Below are positions 20,383 to 29,522 of a DNA stretch of 64,000 nucleotides, piece after piece. The stretch is from Burkholderiaceae bacterium (GTDB lineage Bacteria > Pseudomonadota > Gammaproteobacteria > Burkholderiales > Burkholderiaceae_B), in NCBI GenBank assembly GCA_023653055.1, contig JAMNXR010000007.1:1-64000 (forward strand). Reading direction: 5' to 3'. The notes under the pieces are model-generated. The model was not told the origin of the DNA. It made no database searches and saw only the letters and a list, made by a program, of their open reading frames with translations. How positions within the stretch are numbered: position 1 is the first letter of the stretch; each line of letters starts with the position of its first letter. A program made the position numbers and the translations under genes.

Positions 20383-22476
20383 ATGTCAGATTCGCGTCAT
20401 CTCATGCTGGACGATATGGCCTCTTCTGAGGTCTGGGTTCGCGTGGCGTTGGATGTACCTTTGGACGGTCCTTTCGATTACCGATGCACCAAAGAAGTGC
20501 TGGTTGGAGATCGCGTCATCGTATCGTTTGGGCGACGCAAAATGATTGGACTGGTGGTAGAACTACCGTCGGAGCCGGGATGTGATCCCAGTCTGATCAA
20601 GGCCGTTGAGACCGTTCTTAAAGATATCGCACCGATGTCGGTAAGCTGGCTAAAATTTACTCAGTTTGCGGCAGACTATTACCAGCGTCCTTTGGGTGAA
20701 GTGGTAATGCCTGCGCTCCCTGTTGCCTTGCGCAGTTTGAGTGCCTATCAAGGCAAGCGTTCTGCAGGAGGGCCTGTTGAGCGTTTGGACCAGCGGCGCG
20801 CACCAAAATTCAAGCCCACAGAACACACAGAGGCGCCTCCATTAAATACTGCCCAGCTCCACGCGGTAGAAACCATTACCGCCACGCAGCACTTTCAGCC
20901 ATTCCTCTTGTACGGTGTCACGGGAAGCGGAAAAACAGAAGTGTATTTGCATGCGGCTGCGCAAACGTTAGCGCGCGGCAAGCGTGTACTCATGTTGGTG
21001 CCTGAAATCAACCTGACGCCACAGTTTGAGCAATCTCTGCGTGCACGTCTTGAGCCTGTCGCGGGCGTAGGTGGGGTCGCCGTCCTGCACAGTGCGCTTT
21101 CTGATGGTGAACGCCTAAGAGCGTGGTTGCGGGTACAGCGTGGTGAGGCGAAAGTCGTGCTGGGAACGAGACTCTCAATCTTTGCACCCTTGGATGATGT
21201 GGGATTGATTGTCGTGGACGAGGAGCACGACCCCTCCTACAAGCAACAAGATGGATTACGGTATTCGGCGCGCGACTTAGCCATTTGGCGCGGACACGAT
21301 TTGGGGATTCCAGTTGTGCTGGGTTCTGCAACTCCTTCGCTGGAAAGCTGGGTACATGTTGAAAAAGGGCATTACAAAAGATTAGATTTGCCTGCGCGTG
21401 CACGCGATGTCACCTTACCCTCTGTCAGGTTGGTCGATACACGTCGCCTCAAGATGGAGCATGGCATGTCTGTGCAACTTCTTGATGCGATGCGCGCGCG
21501 CCTCGCTAATCACGAGCAGGTGCTGATTTTTTTGAATCGTCGAGGCTATGCGCCTGCCTTGCATTGCACGTCGTGTGGCTGGGTGAGTCAATGTCCACGG
21601 TGCACGACGTTTACCGTCTTGCATCGGACGACACCTGGCCGTCATCAACTGCATTGTCATCATTGCGGCTATCAGCAGCGTGTCCCGCATGCTTGTCCGG
21701 ATTGTGGTGATCAGGATATGCAGCCGATTGGTCGAGGGACGCAGAGGATCGAAGAACAGCTTGCTTTATTATTTCCCGAAGCACGTATCGCCCGTATTGA
21801 TGCAGATAGCACACGCAAAAAGGGCAGTGCACAAGCCTTATTTGCCAGCGTACATGCAGGCGAGGTCGATATTTTGGTGGGCACACAAATGGTCGCTAAG
21901 GGTCATGACTTTGCCAATCTTGGTTTGGTTGGAGTGTTGAACGCGGATGCAATGCTGTTCTCACAGGACTTTCGTGCACCTGAAAGGCTTTTTGCACAGC
22001 TCATGCAGGTGGCGGGTCGTGCGGGACGCCATACTGGACACGGTGAGGTGATCGTGCAGACGGGCTATCCAGAGCAGGCGGTGTATCAAGCGTTAATCAA
22101 GCATGATTACTCAGGCTTTGCGCGTCATACGATGGGAGAGCGAGAGGCCGCAATGTTGCCACCTTTTTCGCATCAGGCCTTGCTCAGTGCCGAGGCGCGT
22201 GAGCTCAACGTCGCCCTCGGCTTTTTGCAAGCGGCGCGTGAGGCCGCGCAAGCATTATTAGAAACGCAACAAATTGAAGCAGTGATTACGTTGTATGACC
22301 CCGTACCCTTAAGAATTGTGCGGGTCGACAATATGTGCCGTGCGCAGTTGCTCGTAGAGGCCACACATCGTCCAGCCTTACAGTCACTCTTGAAAAACTG
22401 GTTGGCTGCGCTGCAAGACCATCCCGATCTGCGTCGAGTACGATGGCAGCTTGAAGTTGATCCGCTCGAAATTTGA
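20383..22476 (+). CDS. priA: Primosomal replication restart helicase PriA
   Basis: PriA recognises stalled forks, remodels them with 3'-5' helicase activity and reloads the replicative helicase. The 697-residue protein has the N-terminal 3'-DNA-binding domain, Walker A GVTGSGKT at 178-185, the DEEH box at 279-282 and an inserted zinc-binding module with paired cysteines (CTSCGW, CPRC, CHHCGY, CPDCG) around 390-440. GTQMVAKGHDF and QVAGRAGR are helicase motifs V and VI. rep follows after nine bases, so two restart helicases share a transcript. Confidence 0.97.
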   Translation: MSDSRHLMLDDMASSEVWVRVALDVPLDGPFDYRCTKEVLVGDRVIVSFGRRKMIGLVVELPSEPGCDPSLIKAVETVLKDIAPMSVSWLKFTQFAADYYQRPLGEVVMPALPVALRSLSAYQGKRSAGGPVERLDQRRAPKFKPTEHTEAPPLNTAQLHAVETITATQHFQPFLLYGVTGSGKTEVYLHAAAQTLARGKRVLMLVPEINLTPQFEQSLRARLEPVAGVGGVAVLHSALSDGERLRAWLRVQRGEAKVVLGTRLSIFAPLDDVGLIVVDEEHDPSYKQQDGLRYSARDLAIWRGHDLGIPVVLGSATPSLESWVHVEKGHYKRLDLPARARDVTLPSVRLVDTRRLKMEHGMSVQLLDAMRARLANHEQVLIFLNRRGYAPALHCTSCGWVSQCPRCTTFTVLHRTTPGRHQLHCHHCGYQQRVPHACPDCGDQDMQPIGRGTQRIEEQLALLFPEARIARIDADSTRKKGSAQALFASVHAGEVDILVGTQMVAKGHDFANLGLVGVLNADAMLFSQDFRAPERLFAQLMQVAGRAGRHTGHGEVIVQTGYPEQAVYQALIKHDYSGFARHTMGEREAAMLPPFSHQALLSAEARELNVALGFLQAAREAAQALLETQQIEAVITLYDPVPLRIVRVDNMCRAQLLVEATHRPALQSLLKNWLAALQDHPDLRRVRWQLEVDPLEI

Positions 22477-22485
22477 TGGGTCCCC

Positions 22486-24540
22486 ATGTCGACGTCCTTT
22501 ATTAATGGTCTAAACACTGCCCAGCGTGATGCTGTGCTTTATCTTGATGGGCCATGTCTCGTCCTTGCGGGAGCGGGCTCAGGTAAGACCCGTGTGATTA
22601 CGCAAAAAATTGCCTATTTACTGTGCGATTGTGGCTATCCTGCGCGTAACGTACTCGCACTGACCTTTACAAATAAGGCTGCGCGCGAGATGGAGGATCG
22701 CGTTAAACGACTGGTAGATCCTGCGATTGCAAAAGGCCTCACGATCAGTACATTTCATTCGCTTGGGGTCAAGATTTTGCGCGAAGAGGCGCATCATGCC
22801 GGGTTAAAGCCGCGATTTTCGATCTTCGACTCCGACGATGCGCTTGCGATCATTCAAGATTTGCTGGCGACCACGGACCGAGGGCGCCTTCGCTCTGTTC
22901 AACAGACGATTTCCCTTTGGAAAAATGCGATGCTGGATCCGGATGCAGCTGCCAACATTGCGGCGACACCGAGCGAGATCGAGGCCGCAAGGGTTTACAG
23001 AAGTTATAACGCGACGTTAGCTGCCTATCAGGCTGTCGATTTTGACGATCTGATTGCGATTCCTGCTCAGATTTTTGAGCGTAGCGTCGAGGCGCGCGAA
23101 AAGTGGCAAAAAAAGGTTCGTTATCTTTTAGTCGACGAATATCAGGACACCAACGTGTGTCAATACCGGTTGGTGCAGTGGCTGACAGGAGCACGCGCCA
23201 TGTTTACAGCAGTGGGCGATGACGACCAGGCCATTTACGCGTGGCGTGGCGCAACCATCGAAAACCTCGCGAAGTTGACGACGGACTATCCGCAGATCAA
23301 GCTCGTCAAGCTTGAGCAAAACTATCGCTCAAGCCAAAGCATTCTGGCTGCGGCCAATCATGTCATTGCCAAAAATCCAAAACTCTTTGAAAAGAAGTTG
23401 TGGTCAGAGCATGGCATGGGGGATGCGATTAGCGTGACCGCGATGACGAGCGATGAGGTTGAGGCTGAAAATGTCGCGATGAAAATCTCTGCTGCACGGT
23501 TTGAAAAACAAGCGACATGGAAAGATTTTGCGATTCTGTATCGTGGGAATCATCAGTCTCGGATTGTCGAGCAAGCCATGCGCAACCTGCACATCCCTTA
23601 TACGATTTCTGGTGGACAGAGTTTTTTTGATAAGGCAGAAGTCAGAGATGTGCTCGCGTATTTGCGGCTGATCGCCAATGAAGATGATGACCCCGCTTTT
23701 ATTCGTGCGGCCACCACACCTAAGCGAGGCATTGGGCAAGCTACGCTCCAGACCCTTGGGCAGTATGCGGGCGAAAGACAGATCTCGTTGTTTGAAGCTT
23801 TGTTTGAACAAGGGATCGAGCCTCGACTCAACGCAAGGCAGCTCGAGCCTTTGCGGACGTTTGGTGAGTTTATTGGCCGGATTCAGTATCGTGCAGGTCG
23901 TGTAGAGCCCGGTCAGCCTGTCCATGCTGCCGAACCCGCAGGCGTCATTCTGGATGATTTGTTGAGCGCGATTCAGTACGAACGTTATCTATACGATATT
24001 TTGGATGAAAAGCCTGCGCAGTCACGCTGGCAAAACGTGCTGGAGCTCACCGGCTGGCTCAAGCGCAAAGCTGAGGCCGATAGCATGGGATTGATTGATC
24101 TCGTGCAGCATGTTGCTCTCGTGACCATGCTTGAGCGCAGCGAAGAAGATGAGCCAGATGCCGTCAAACTTTCAACGCTCCATGCGTCAAAAGGCTTGGA
24201 GTATCCGCACGTCTACCTGCTCGGCGTCGAGGAGGGTTTGTTACCCCATATGGGGCGCGATGACGAAGATGTCGACCCAGCTAGGGCGGCTGATGCGTTG
24301 GTGTCCAGGATTCAGGAGGAGCGACGGTTGATGTATGTGGGGATCACTCGGGCTCAGCGTAGTCTGCATTTGAGTTGGTGCCAAAAACGTCGTCGTGCGC
24401 GCGAAGACGTGGTACGTGAACCTTCACGCTTTATTGAAGAGATGGGCTTGTCAGCGGCTTCTCTTCAATTACAGCCCGATACGATGAGCCCAAAAAATCG
24501 CCTTGATATGCTCAAGGCGATGTTGAATAAAAAAAGTTAA
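22486..24540 (+). CDS. rep: ATP-dependent DNA helicase Rep
   Basis: Rep is a superfamily 1A 3'-5' helicase that clears proteins ahead of forks and works in PriA-dependent restart. The 684-residue protein has Walker A GAGSGKT at 29-35, LTFTNKAAREM (motif Ia), Walker B VDEYQDTN, GDDDQAIYAWRGA (motif III), QNYRSS (motif IV) and TLHASKGLEYPHV. Length favours Rep over UvrD. The coding 3' end contains a perfect 10-base hairpin that serves as a terminator for the opposite strand. Confidence 0.95.
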   Translation: MSTSFINGLNTAQRDAVLYLDGPCLVLAGAGSGKTRVITQKIAYLLCDCGYPARNVLALTFTNKAAREMEDRVKRLVDPAIAKGLTISTFHSLGVKILREEAHHAGLKPRFSIFDSDDALAIIQDLLATTDRGRLRSVQQTISLWKNAMLDPDAAANIAATPSEIEAARVYRSYNATLAAYQAVDFDDLIAIPAQIFERSVEAREKWQKKVRYLLVDEYQDTNVCQYRLVQWLTGARAMFTAVGDDDQAIYAWRGATIENLAKLTTDYPQIKLVKLEQNYRSSQSILAAANHVIAKNPKLFEKKLWSEHGMGDAISVTAMTSDEVEAENVAMKISAARFEKQATWKDFAILYRGNHQSRIVEQAMRNLHIPYTISGGQSFFDKAEVRDVLAYLRLIANEDDDPAFIRAATTPKRGIGQATLQTLGQYAGERQISLFEALFEQGIEPRLNARQLEPLRTFGEFIGRIQYRAGRVEPGQPVHAAEPAGVILDDLLSAIQYERYLYDILDEKPAQSRWQNVLELTGWLKRKAEADSMGLIDLVQHVALVTMLERSEEDEPDAVKLSTLHASKGLEYPHVYLLGVEEGLLPHMGRDDEDVDPARAADALVSRIQEERRLMYVGITRAQRSLHLSWCQKRRRAREDVVREPSRFIEEMGLSAASLQLQPDTMSPKNRLDMLKAMLNKKS
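24491..24521 (-). terminator. Terminator for the M20 peptidase gene, embedded in the 3' end of rep
   Basis: On the minus strand ATCGCCTTGA-GCATA-TCAAGGCGAT forms a perfect 10-pair stem with a five-base loop, followed directly by a T-run. It lies 28 bases past the stop of the minus-strand peptidase gene but inside the last codons of rep. No T-run follows on the plus strand, so orientation is clear. Confidence 0.85.
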
Positions 24541-24548
24541 GACAACAT

Positions 24549-25715
24549 CTATGCGGTGAGATTGGCGAGCGTATTGCGCCAGAACTGTAATCTTCGCGGC
24601 AGCGTTGAGACAAAAATATGCTCGCGCAGTGTGTGTGCACCATCGCCTTCGGCACCGAGTCCGTCAATCGACGGACAGCCAATTGCAGCGGTAAAGTTTG
24701 CATCGCTTCCGCCGCCTGAAACGGGTGCTTCTTCGAGCACAAATCCGGCATCGCTTGCAAAGGGCTTGAGTGTTTCAAGCAGTTTGTCTGCGGCGGGAGA
24801 CTTGACCATTGCTGGACGATTGAGCTCGACTTCGATATTGAGTGTGACATCAGGATCAACGGATTTGAGTGCTTGCATGCGCGCTAACACTTCTTGTCCT
24901 GTGACTTCGTCAGGGATACGGAAATCGACCATCACTTCGCAATGCGAGGGGACGGTATTGGTGACGGTGCCGCCGCTGATGGTGCCCACGCTCACCGTGA
25001 TGCCACGGCTATAGTCGGTCATGGACTCGAGTGCCAGTATTTGATGGGCCATTTCGCGAATGGCGCTGCGACCTTTTTCGTGCGCCATGCCTGCATGAGA
25101 AGGTTTGCCTGTGACAACGAGTTTGAGCATGCCTGTGCCTTTACGGCCCGTGACGCAGCGTCCACCATTGGGACGGGCAGGTTCAGGCACGAGCGTATAG
25201 ACCGCTCGCTTGGCAAACGCTTCAATGTGCGCGCGCGAGGCGTGACTGCCGACCTCTTCGTCGGGGACAAGCAGAAAGTCAACCGGCATCGGGGTGGATC
25301 CTGGTTTAGAAAACTCACCCAAAGCGGTCAACGCTAAAAAAGTCCCTCCCTTCATATCAAAACAGCCAGGACCGTAAAGTTTGTCATCCTCGATTCGGCA
25401 GGGGTTGGTTTGAAGCGTGCCGTGCGGATGAACAGTATCGATGTGGGCCAGTAGCAGCAGGCCGGGGCGTGTGTCACCATCAGCACGGTTGGTCGCATGA
25501 ATCAAGGGAAGTTGGGTGGGACCGATTTCGCTCAGCTCAACTTTCAGGCCTGCAGCCTTTGCTTTAGTAACCACAATCTGGGCCATGCGATGAACTGCAG
25601 CAGGATCGTTAGAGGGCGACTCGCATTCGATCCAGGTACGGATCCCTTGGGCGAGCGCTTGGGCCTCGGGCGTGGTGGCGGGACGGTCGAGTCCTGGCGC
25701 AGTGGCGGTGTTCAT
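24549..25715 (-). CDS. M20 family metallopeptidase, glutamate carboxypeptidase (CPG2) type
   Basis: This is a two-zinc peptidase likely to remove a C-terminal glutamate or similar acyl amino acid. The 388-residue protein shows the M20 metal ligands: H91 and D93 in AHIDTVH, D120 in GCFDMKGG, the catalytic/ligand E153-E154 in DEEVGS, and the distal histidine in GDGAHTLREH. No signal peptide is seen, so it is probably cytoplasmic. It is convergent with rep, and its terminator lies inside rep. The exact substrate cannot be read from sequence. Confidence 0.88.
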   Translation of the reverse strand: MNTATAPGLDRPATTPEAQALAQGIRTWIECESPSNDPAAVHRMAQIVVTKAKAAGLKVELSEIGPTQLPLIHATNRADGDTRPGLLLLAHIDTVHPHGTLQTNPCRIEDDKLYGPGCFDMKGGTFLALTALGEFSKPGSTPMPVDFLLVPDEEVGSHASRAHIEAFAKRAVYTLVPEPARPNGGRCVTGRKGTGMLKLVVTGKPSHAGMAHEKGRSAIREMAHQILALESMTDYSRGITVSVGTISGGTVTNTVPSHCEVMVDFRIPDEVTGQEVLARMQALKSVDPDVTLNIEVELNRPAMVKSPAADKLLETLKPFASDAGFVLEEAPVSGGGSDANFTAAIGCPSIDGLGAEGDGAHTLREHIFVSTLPRRLQFWRNTLANLTA

Positions 25716-25748
25716 GTTGATCCTTGTCTAAAGTGGCTATTTGTTATT

Positions 25749-26663
25749 TTATTTAAAAGATACTCGATTTCTGAGGTCACGAATGGCATCTGGCAGTTCT
25801 CCCGCAGTCAAACCAATGGGCCCTCGACCTTGTGCGACCAACGCATCGGCCGCCGCACCGTGTAACCAAACAGCACCCGGGATCGCTTGCTCAGCTGGCA
25901 TACCTTGTGCCAATAGGCTACCAAGTAAGCCGCTCAAGACATCTCCCGTCCCGCCTGTGGCAAGACCAACATTACCAGTGGTGTTGACGTGCCAGACCCC
26001 GTCAGGCGCGCAGACGATAGTTCGGGCGCCTTTGAGCACGACCCAGGCGCGGTAACGTTGCGCCAGTTTTTGTGCGGCATCTGGACGGTCTGATTGAATG
26101 GTTTCGGTGTCAGTCTGAAGTAGCCTTGCCGCCTCTGTGGGGTGCGGAGTCAGTACGACGAGCCCTGGGCCCCAGGTATTTGAAATATCGCCTTGTGCAA
26201 GCGCGTTGAGCGCATCGGCATCCAGCACGAGGGGGCGTTCAGCGCGTGCGCTGAGTAACAGGCGTAGCAAGTGGAGCGCGGCGGGTGCGAGACCAAGCCC
26301 ACACCCTGCCACCCATGCATCCATGGATGCGGCTTTTTCAATGAGTGTTTTCGCGTCATGCAGCATCAACTCTGGGTTGAGGCTGTCGTAAGCAACGGGC
26401 ATGGGGGTTTGGGTGAGTGCAAGGTAGGTTTTACCTGCACCGCTTTTTAGTGCAGCTCGACCGGCCAATATCACTGCGCCGGTCATGCCGCTTGAGCCGC
26501 CTAGGATGCCAACAGACCCAAACGTCCCTTTGTGACCCTCAGGGTCACGCGTTGCAAACAGCAACGGGAATTGTTGTTCAGTAATGGGACTGCCAGTTGG
26601 GTAGCTTGATGTCATAGAGACCGTTATTTGTCGGAGTGGCGTGGACAGATCGCTGGCGATCAT
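25749..26663 (-). CDS. nnrD: ADP/ATP-dependent NAD(P)H-hydrate dehydratase (single-domain NnrD)
   Basis: NnrD repairs hydrated NADH/NADPH (the S-NAD(P)HX form) using ADP or ATP. The 304-residue protein is the YjeF C-terminal ribokinase-like domain. GGSSGMTGAVILAGRAALKSGAGK lies around 55-78, VLTPHPTEAARLL in the middle, and the diagnostic ATGGTGDVLSGLLGSL around 231-246. The epimerase domain (NnrE), fused in many bacteria, is absent and not nearby. It is divergent from the dehydrogenase gene with about 70 bases between. Confidence 0.92.
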   Translation of the reverse strand: MIASDLSTPLRQITVSMTSSYPTGSPITEQQFPLLFATRDPEGHKGTFGSVGILGGSSGMTGAVILAGRAALKSGAGKTYLALTQTPMPVAYDSLNPELMLHDAKTLIEKAASMDAWVAGCGLGLAPAALHLLRLLLSARAERPLVLDADALNALAQGDISNTWGPGLVVLTPHPTEAARLLQTDTETIQSDRPDAAQKLAQRYRAWVVLKGARTIVCAPDGVWHVNTTGNVGLATGGTGDVLSGLLGSLLAQGMPAEQAIPGAVWLHGAAADALVAQGRGPIGLTAGELPDAIRDLRNRVSFK

Positions 26664-26732
26664 GACGAGAGCCTTGAATATGACTATTATGCAACAGCTA
26701 TAGTTTGATCTAATTTGATTTCAGGAAACCAT

Positions 26733-28247
26733 ATGAAAGCGATTCAGACAGTGGGTGTGGCCGGCGCCGGCGCAATGGGACGAGGCATTGCACAAATTGC
26801 TGCCCAAGCGGGTTTGCGCGTCAAACTGTTCGACACTAACCCCGCAGCCTTAAACTCTGCCCGCGATGCGTTGACCAGTACGTGGACGATGCTTGCAAGC
26901 AAGGGAAAAATGACAGCTGAGCAGGCCCATGAGGCCTTGGGTCGCCTCTACCTTATTGACGCACTCAAGGACTTGTCGGATTGCGACTTGGTGATTGAGG
27001 CCATTGTTGAGCGGCTCGATATCAAGCAGCCGTTTTTCAAAGAACTGGAGTCTGTCGTTTCTGCTGACTGCATGCTCGTCTCCAATACTTCTTCTTTATC
27101 CATTACATCCATTGCCGCGGCCTGTGCACGTCCCGAGCGCGTGGCAGGCTTCCACTTTTTTAATCCCGTTCCCCTCATGAAAGTGGTTGAGGTGATTGAT
27201 GGTTTAAGGACAGACCCTGCGGTGGGCGATGCGCTGATGGCACTGACAGTGCGGATGGGACACACGCCCGTACGCGCCAAAGACATGCCGGGTTTTATTG
27301 TGAATCATGCGGGCCGCGGAATGAATACCGAGGGCTTGCGTGTCGTGCAGGAAAACGTGACAGATTTTTCAACCGTCGATGGCATCATGCGCGAACAGGC
27401 CGGTTTCAAAATGGGCCCCTTTGAGCTGATGGACTTGACCGGGCTCGACGTGTCGCATGCTGTGATGGAGTCTATTTACCATCAATTCTATGAAGAGCCG
27501 CGCTTTAAGCCATCGCCAATCGGAACCGTACGCGTAGCGGGTGGTTTGTTCGGTCGCAAGAGTCAGGGAGGCTTTTATGATTATGTTGACGGTCAAAAGC
27601 AGCCTGTCATTGAGGCACCTGCGCCTGCGTTAAATGGTCCGGCCAAGGTGTGGGTGAGTCCAGCACATCATTTGGGGCATGCCAGAGCGACGGAACTTCT
27701 TAAACGGCTTGGCGTTAAGGTGCAGGGCGGACATATGCCCGACGTAGACAGCCTCATTGTTGTGACACCCTTCGGTGAGGATGTCTCGACAGCAGTATCC
27801 AAGCAAAGGCTTGACGCTGCCCGTACCGTTGGTCTCGACACGCTGCATGATTTTGAGCACTCGCGCAGACGCACCCTCATGGTGTCACCGGCGACACATC
27901 CAGATTATCGAGAAAAAGCACATGCCATTTTTGGCAGTGATAGCGTGCGTGTCAGCGTTGTCCAAGACTCTGCAGGTTTTGTAGCGCAACGCATTGTCGC
28001 CATGATCGTCAACGTTGCGTGCGATATTGCGCAGCAAAATATCGCGACCCCTGAGGACATTGATCGTGCGGTGAATCTCGGCTTGGGATATCCAAAAGGT
28101 CCTTTGGGCTTAGGCGATGCGCTCGGTGCAGAAAATATTCTGGATATCTTGCGAAATATACAAAGTGTGACGGGCGACCCGCGTTATCGTCCAAGCCTGT
28201 GGTTGCAGCGTCGCGTGCAGCTTGGCTTGTCGCTTTTGCATGCTTAG
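26733..28247 (+). CDS. 3-hydroxyacyl-CoA dehydrogenase (PaaH type)
   Basis: This enzyme oxidises 3-hydroxyacyl-CoA to 3-ketoacyl-CoA with NAD+. The 504-residue protein has the N-terminal Rossmann motif GAGAMGRGIAQIAAQAG, the HFFNPVPLMKVVEVI catalytic segment, and two C-terminal dehydrogenase domains (around 185-280 and 405-500). This long architecture resembles PaaH of phenylacetate breakdown, but no paa genes are adjacent. I chose the ATG giving MKAIQTVG, which has an AGGA site. An upstream in-frame TTG lacks support. A bidirectional terminator follows. Confidence 0.92.
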   Translation: MKAIQTVGVAGAGAMGRGIAQIAAQAGLRVKLFDTNPAALNSARDALTSTWTMLASKGKMTAEQAHEALGRLYLIDALKDLSDCDLVIEAIVERLDIKQPFFKELESVVSADCMLVSNTSSLSITSIAAACARPERVAGFHFFNPVPLMKVVEVIDGLRTDPAVGDALMALTVRMGHTPVRAKDMPGFIVNHAGRGMNTEGLRVVQENVTDFSTVDGIMREQAGFKMGPFELMDLTGLDVSHAVMESIYHQFYEEPRFKPSPIGTVRVAGGLFGRKSQGGFYDYVDGQKQPVIEAPAPALNGPAKVWVSPAHHLGHARATELLKRLGVKVQGGHMPDVDSLIVVTPFGEDVSTAVSKQRLDAARTVGLDTLHDFEHSRRRTLMVSPATHPDYREKAHAIFGSDSVRVSVVQDSAGFVAQRIVAMIVNVACDIAQQNIATPEDIDRAVNLGLGYPKGPLGLGDALGAENILDILRNIQSVTGDPRYRPSLWLQRRVQLGLSLLHA

Positions 28248-28286
28248 GTTGATTGCGTTGATGCGATAAATCTATGTTCTAAAAAT

Positions 28287-28318
28287 AAAAAAGCACTCGA
28301 AATTCCGAGTGCTTTTTT
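28287..28318. terminator. Bidirectional rho-independent terminator
   Basis: AAGCACTCG / CGAGTGCTT form a nine-base stem around a six-base loop, with A-runs on the left and T-runs on the right, so it works on both strands. It separates the convergent dehydrogenase and cytochrome genes. Confidence 0.93.
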
Positions 28319-28342
28319 AGCGTTTGAAGACCGGTAAAAGTG

Positions 28343-29218
28343 TTATTTTGCGGCATCAACCATGTATTGCGTGGCTGCCCGTAGGTCAGCTTCGCTTGCA
28401 CCGGCTGCGCCACCCTTGGCAGGCATGATGCCCTTGCCAGCCACCACAGCGGCGACAAGCGCATCCATGCCGGTTGCGATACGGGGCGCCCAAGCGGCTT
28501 TGTCACCAAACTTTGGTGCGCCAGCGACACCTGCAATGTGGCAGGCTGCACAGGCTTGTTTGTAGAGTTTTTCACCTACGTCATTGGTGGCGGGGGCGGC
28601 AGCGGGCGCTGCAGCAACCACTGCGGGTGCTTTTGGTGCAGTAGCAGCGGGTGCCACAGCAGGTACCATCGCAGGAGCCGTTGCTGCAGGCGCAGCCGCT
28701 TCGGCTGGTTTGGGTTCGGCAGGCTCAGCGAACTTTCCGCCTGCAGCATTTGCCATGTAAACCACTGCGCGCGCAATTTCAAAGTCATCGAGCGCGGGGT
28801 TGCCACCTTTGGCAGGCATTGCACCTTTACCCTTGATGACACTCGCAATCATTGATTGCAGACCGGTGGCGATGGGGGCTGACCACGCTGCAGCATCTGC
28901 AAACTTGGGTGCGCCTGCCGCACCAGCAATGTGACAGCCCGCACATACGGCTGTGTAGACTTGCTCACCCGTTTTAAAAACTTTAGGGCCGCTTGCGTCC
29001 ACGAGATCGAGCTTCGCCACAGGCGCAATGCGCTTTTGTGTAGCTTCGGGTCCAAGAATGTCGGAACCTGCACCGACTTGGTCGCCTGTCGTGACAAGCT
29101 TGACCAGCAAGATGATGATAATGATGGGTAAGACAAAGGAGAGCACGACCGTGACGATCAGCTGCTTGGGTGTCTTGATGGGTGATTCGTGTTCTTCGTG
29201 TGGCTGCGTATTGCTCAT
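28343..29218 (-). CDS. Membrane-anchored dihaem cytochrome c (c5 type tandem domains)
   Basis: This is an electron carrier of 291 residues with an N-terminal membrane anchor (about 19-42) and two class I cytochrome c domains of the same type. The haem sites are CAGCH (92-96) and CAACH (223-227), each followed by IAG.AGAPKF and later by a GKG.MPAKGG methionine-ligand segment. The two domains are clearly an internal duplication joined by a roughly 45-residue Ala/Pro linker. I chose the ATG giving MSNTQPHEEH; the frame extends upstream without a conserved segment. It likely faces the periplasm and serves a terminal oxidase. Confidence 0.9.
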   Translation of the reverse strand: MSNTQPHEEHESPIKTPKQLIVTVVLSFVLPIIIIILLVKLVTTGDQVGAGSDILGPEATQKRIAPVAKLDLVDASGPKVFKTGEQVYTAVCAGCHIAGAAGAPKFADAAAWSAPIATGLQSMIASVIKGKGAMPAKGGNPALDDFEIARAVVYMANAAGGKFAEPAEPKPAEAAAPAATAPAMVPAVAPAATAPKAPAVVAAAPAAAPATNDVGEKLYKQACAACHIAGVAGAPKFGDKAAWAPRIATGMDALVAAVVAGKGIMPAKGGAAGASEADLRAATQYMVDAAK

Positions 29219-29344
29219 GACCAAATCCTGCAAGTTGTTCGGCGGTTTTCTTACAACCCTAGGATTATAGCGGCATCGGACGGGCAAGGTGAAAAAGAGC
29301 ATCTCCAATCCCATTCGTTCCTAGGGGCGGTCCGCTTCTGCCGC

Positions 29345-29350
29345 TATAAT
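29345..29350 (+). promoter_or_regulatory. -10 element of the tRNA-Arg gene
   Basis: A perfect TATAAT lies 11 bases before the mature tRNA-Arg 5' end, the position expected for a tRNA promoter with a very short leader. No clear -35 is visible. Confidence 0.5.
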
Positions 29351-29360
29351 TCGCCCGCTG

Positions 29361-29435
29361 GCGCCCGTAGTTCAATGGATAGAATAAGAGTTTCCGAAGC
29401 TCTCGATACAGGTTCGATTCCTGTCGGGCGCACCA
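29361..29435 (+). tRNA. tRNA-Arg (anticodon CCG)
   Basis: This is a complete 75-base tRNA. The acceptor GCGCCCG pairs with CGGGCGC, the discriminator is A and CCA is encoded. The anticodon stem AGAGU/GCUCU encloses the loop UUCCGAA, giving CCG, which reads CGG arginine codons. The T loop GGUUCGAUUCC is standard. A perfect -10 lies upstream and a terminator about 60 bases downstream. Confidence 0.97.
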
Positions 29436-29495
29436 GCCGCACAACGATTAATAGCTAAAAAGCGCTTTAATCTTTGGTTTGCCTGTCCGCTTGCC

Positions 29496-29522
29496 GCCAA
29501 CCCCTTCAGGTTGGCTTTTTTA
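29496..29522 (+). terminator. Rho-independent terminator after tRNA-Arg, overlapping the gshA stop
   Basis: GCCAACC / GGTTGGC pair over a six-base loop and are followed by T6. The gshA stop codon (minus strand, 29506-29508) lies in the loop region, so this hairpin occupies the last codons of gshA. Confidence 0.88.
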
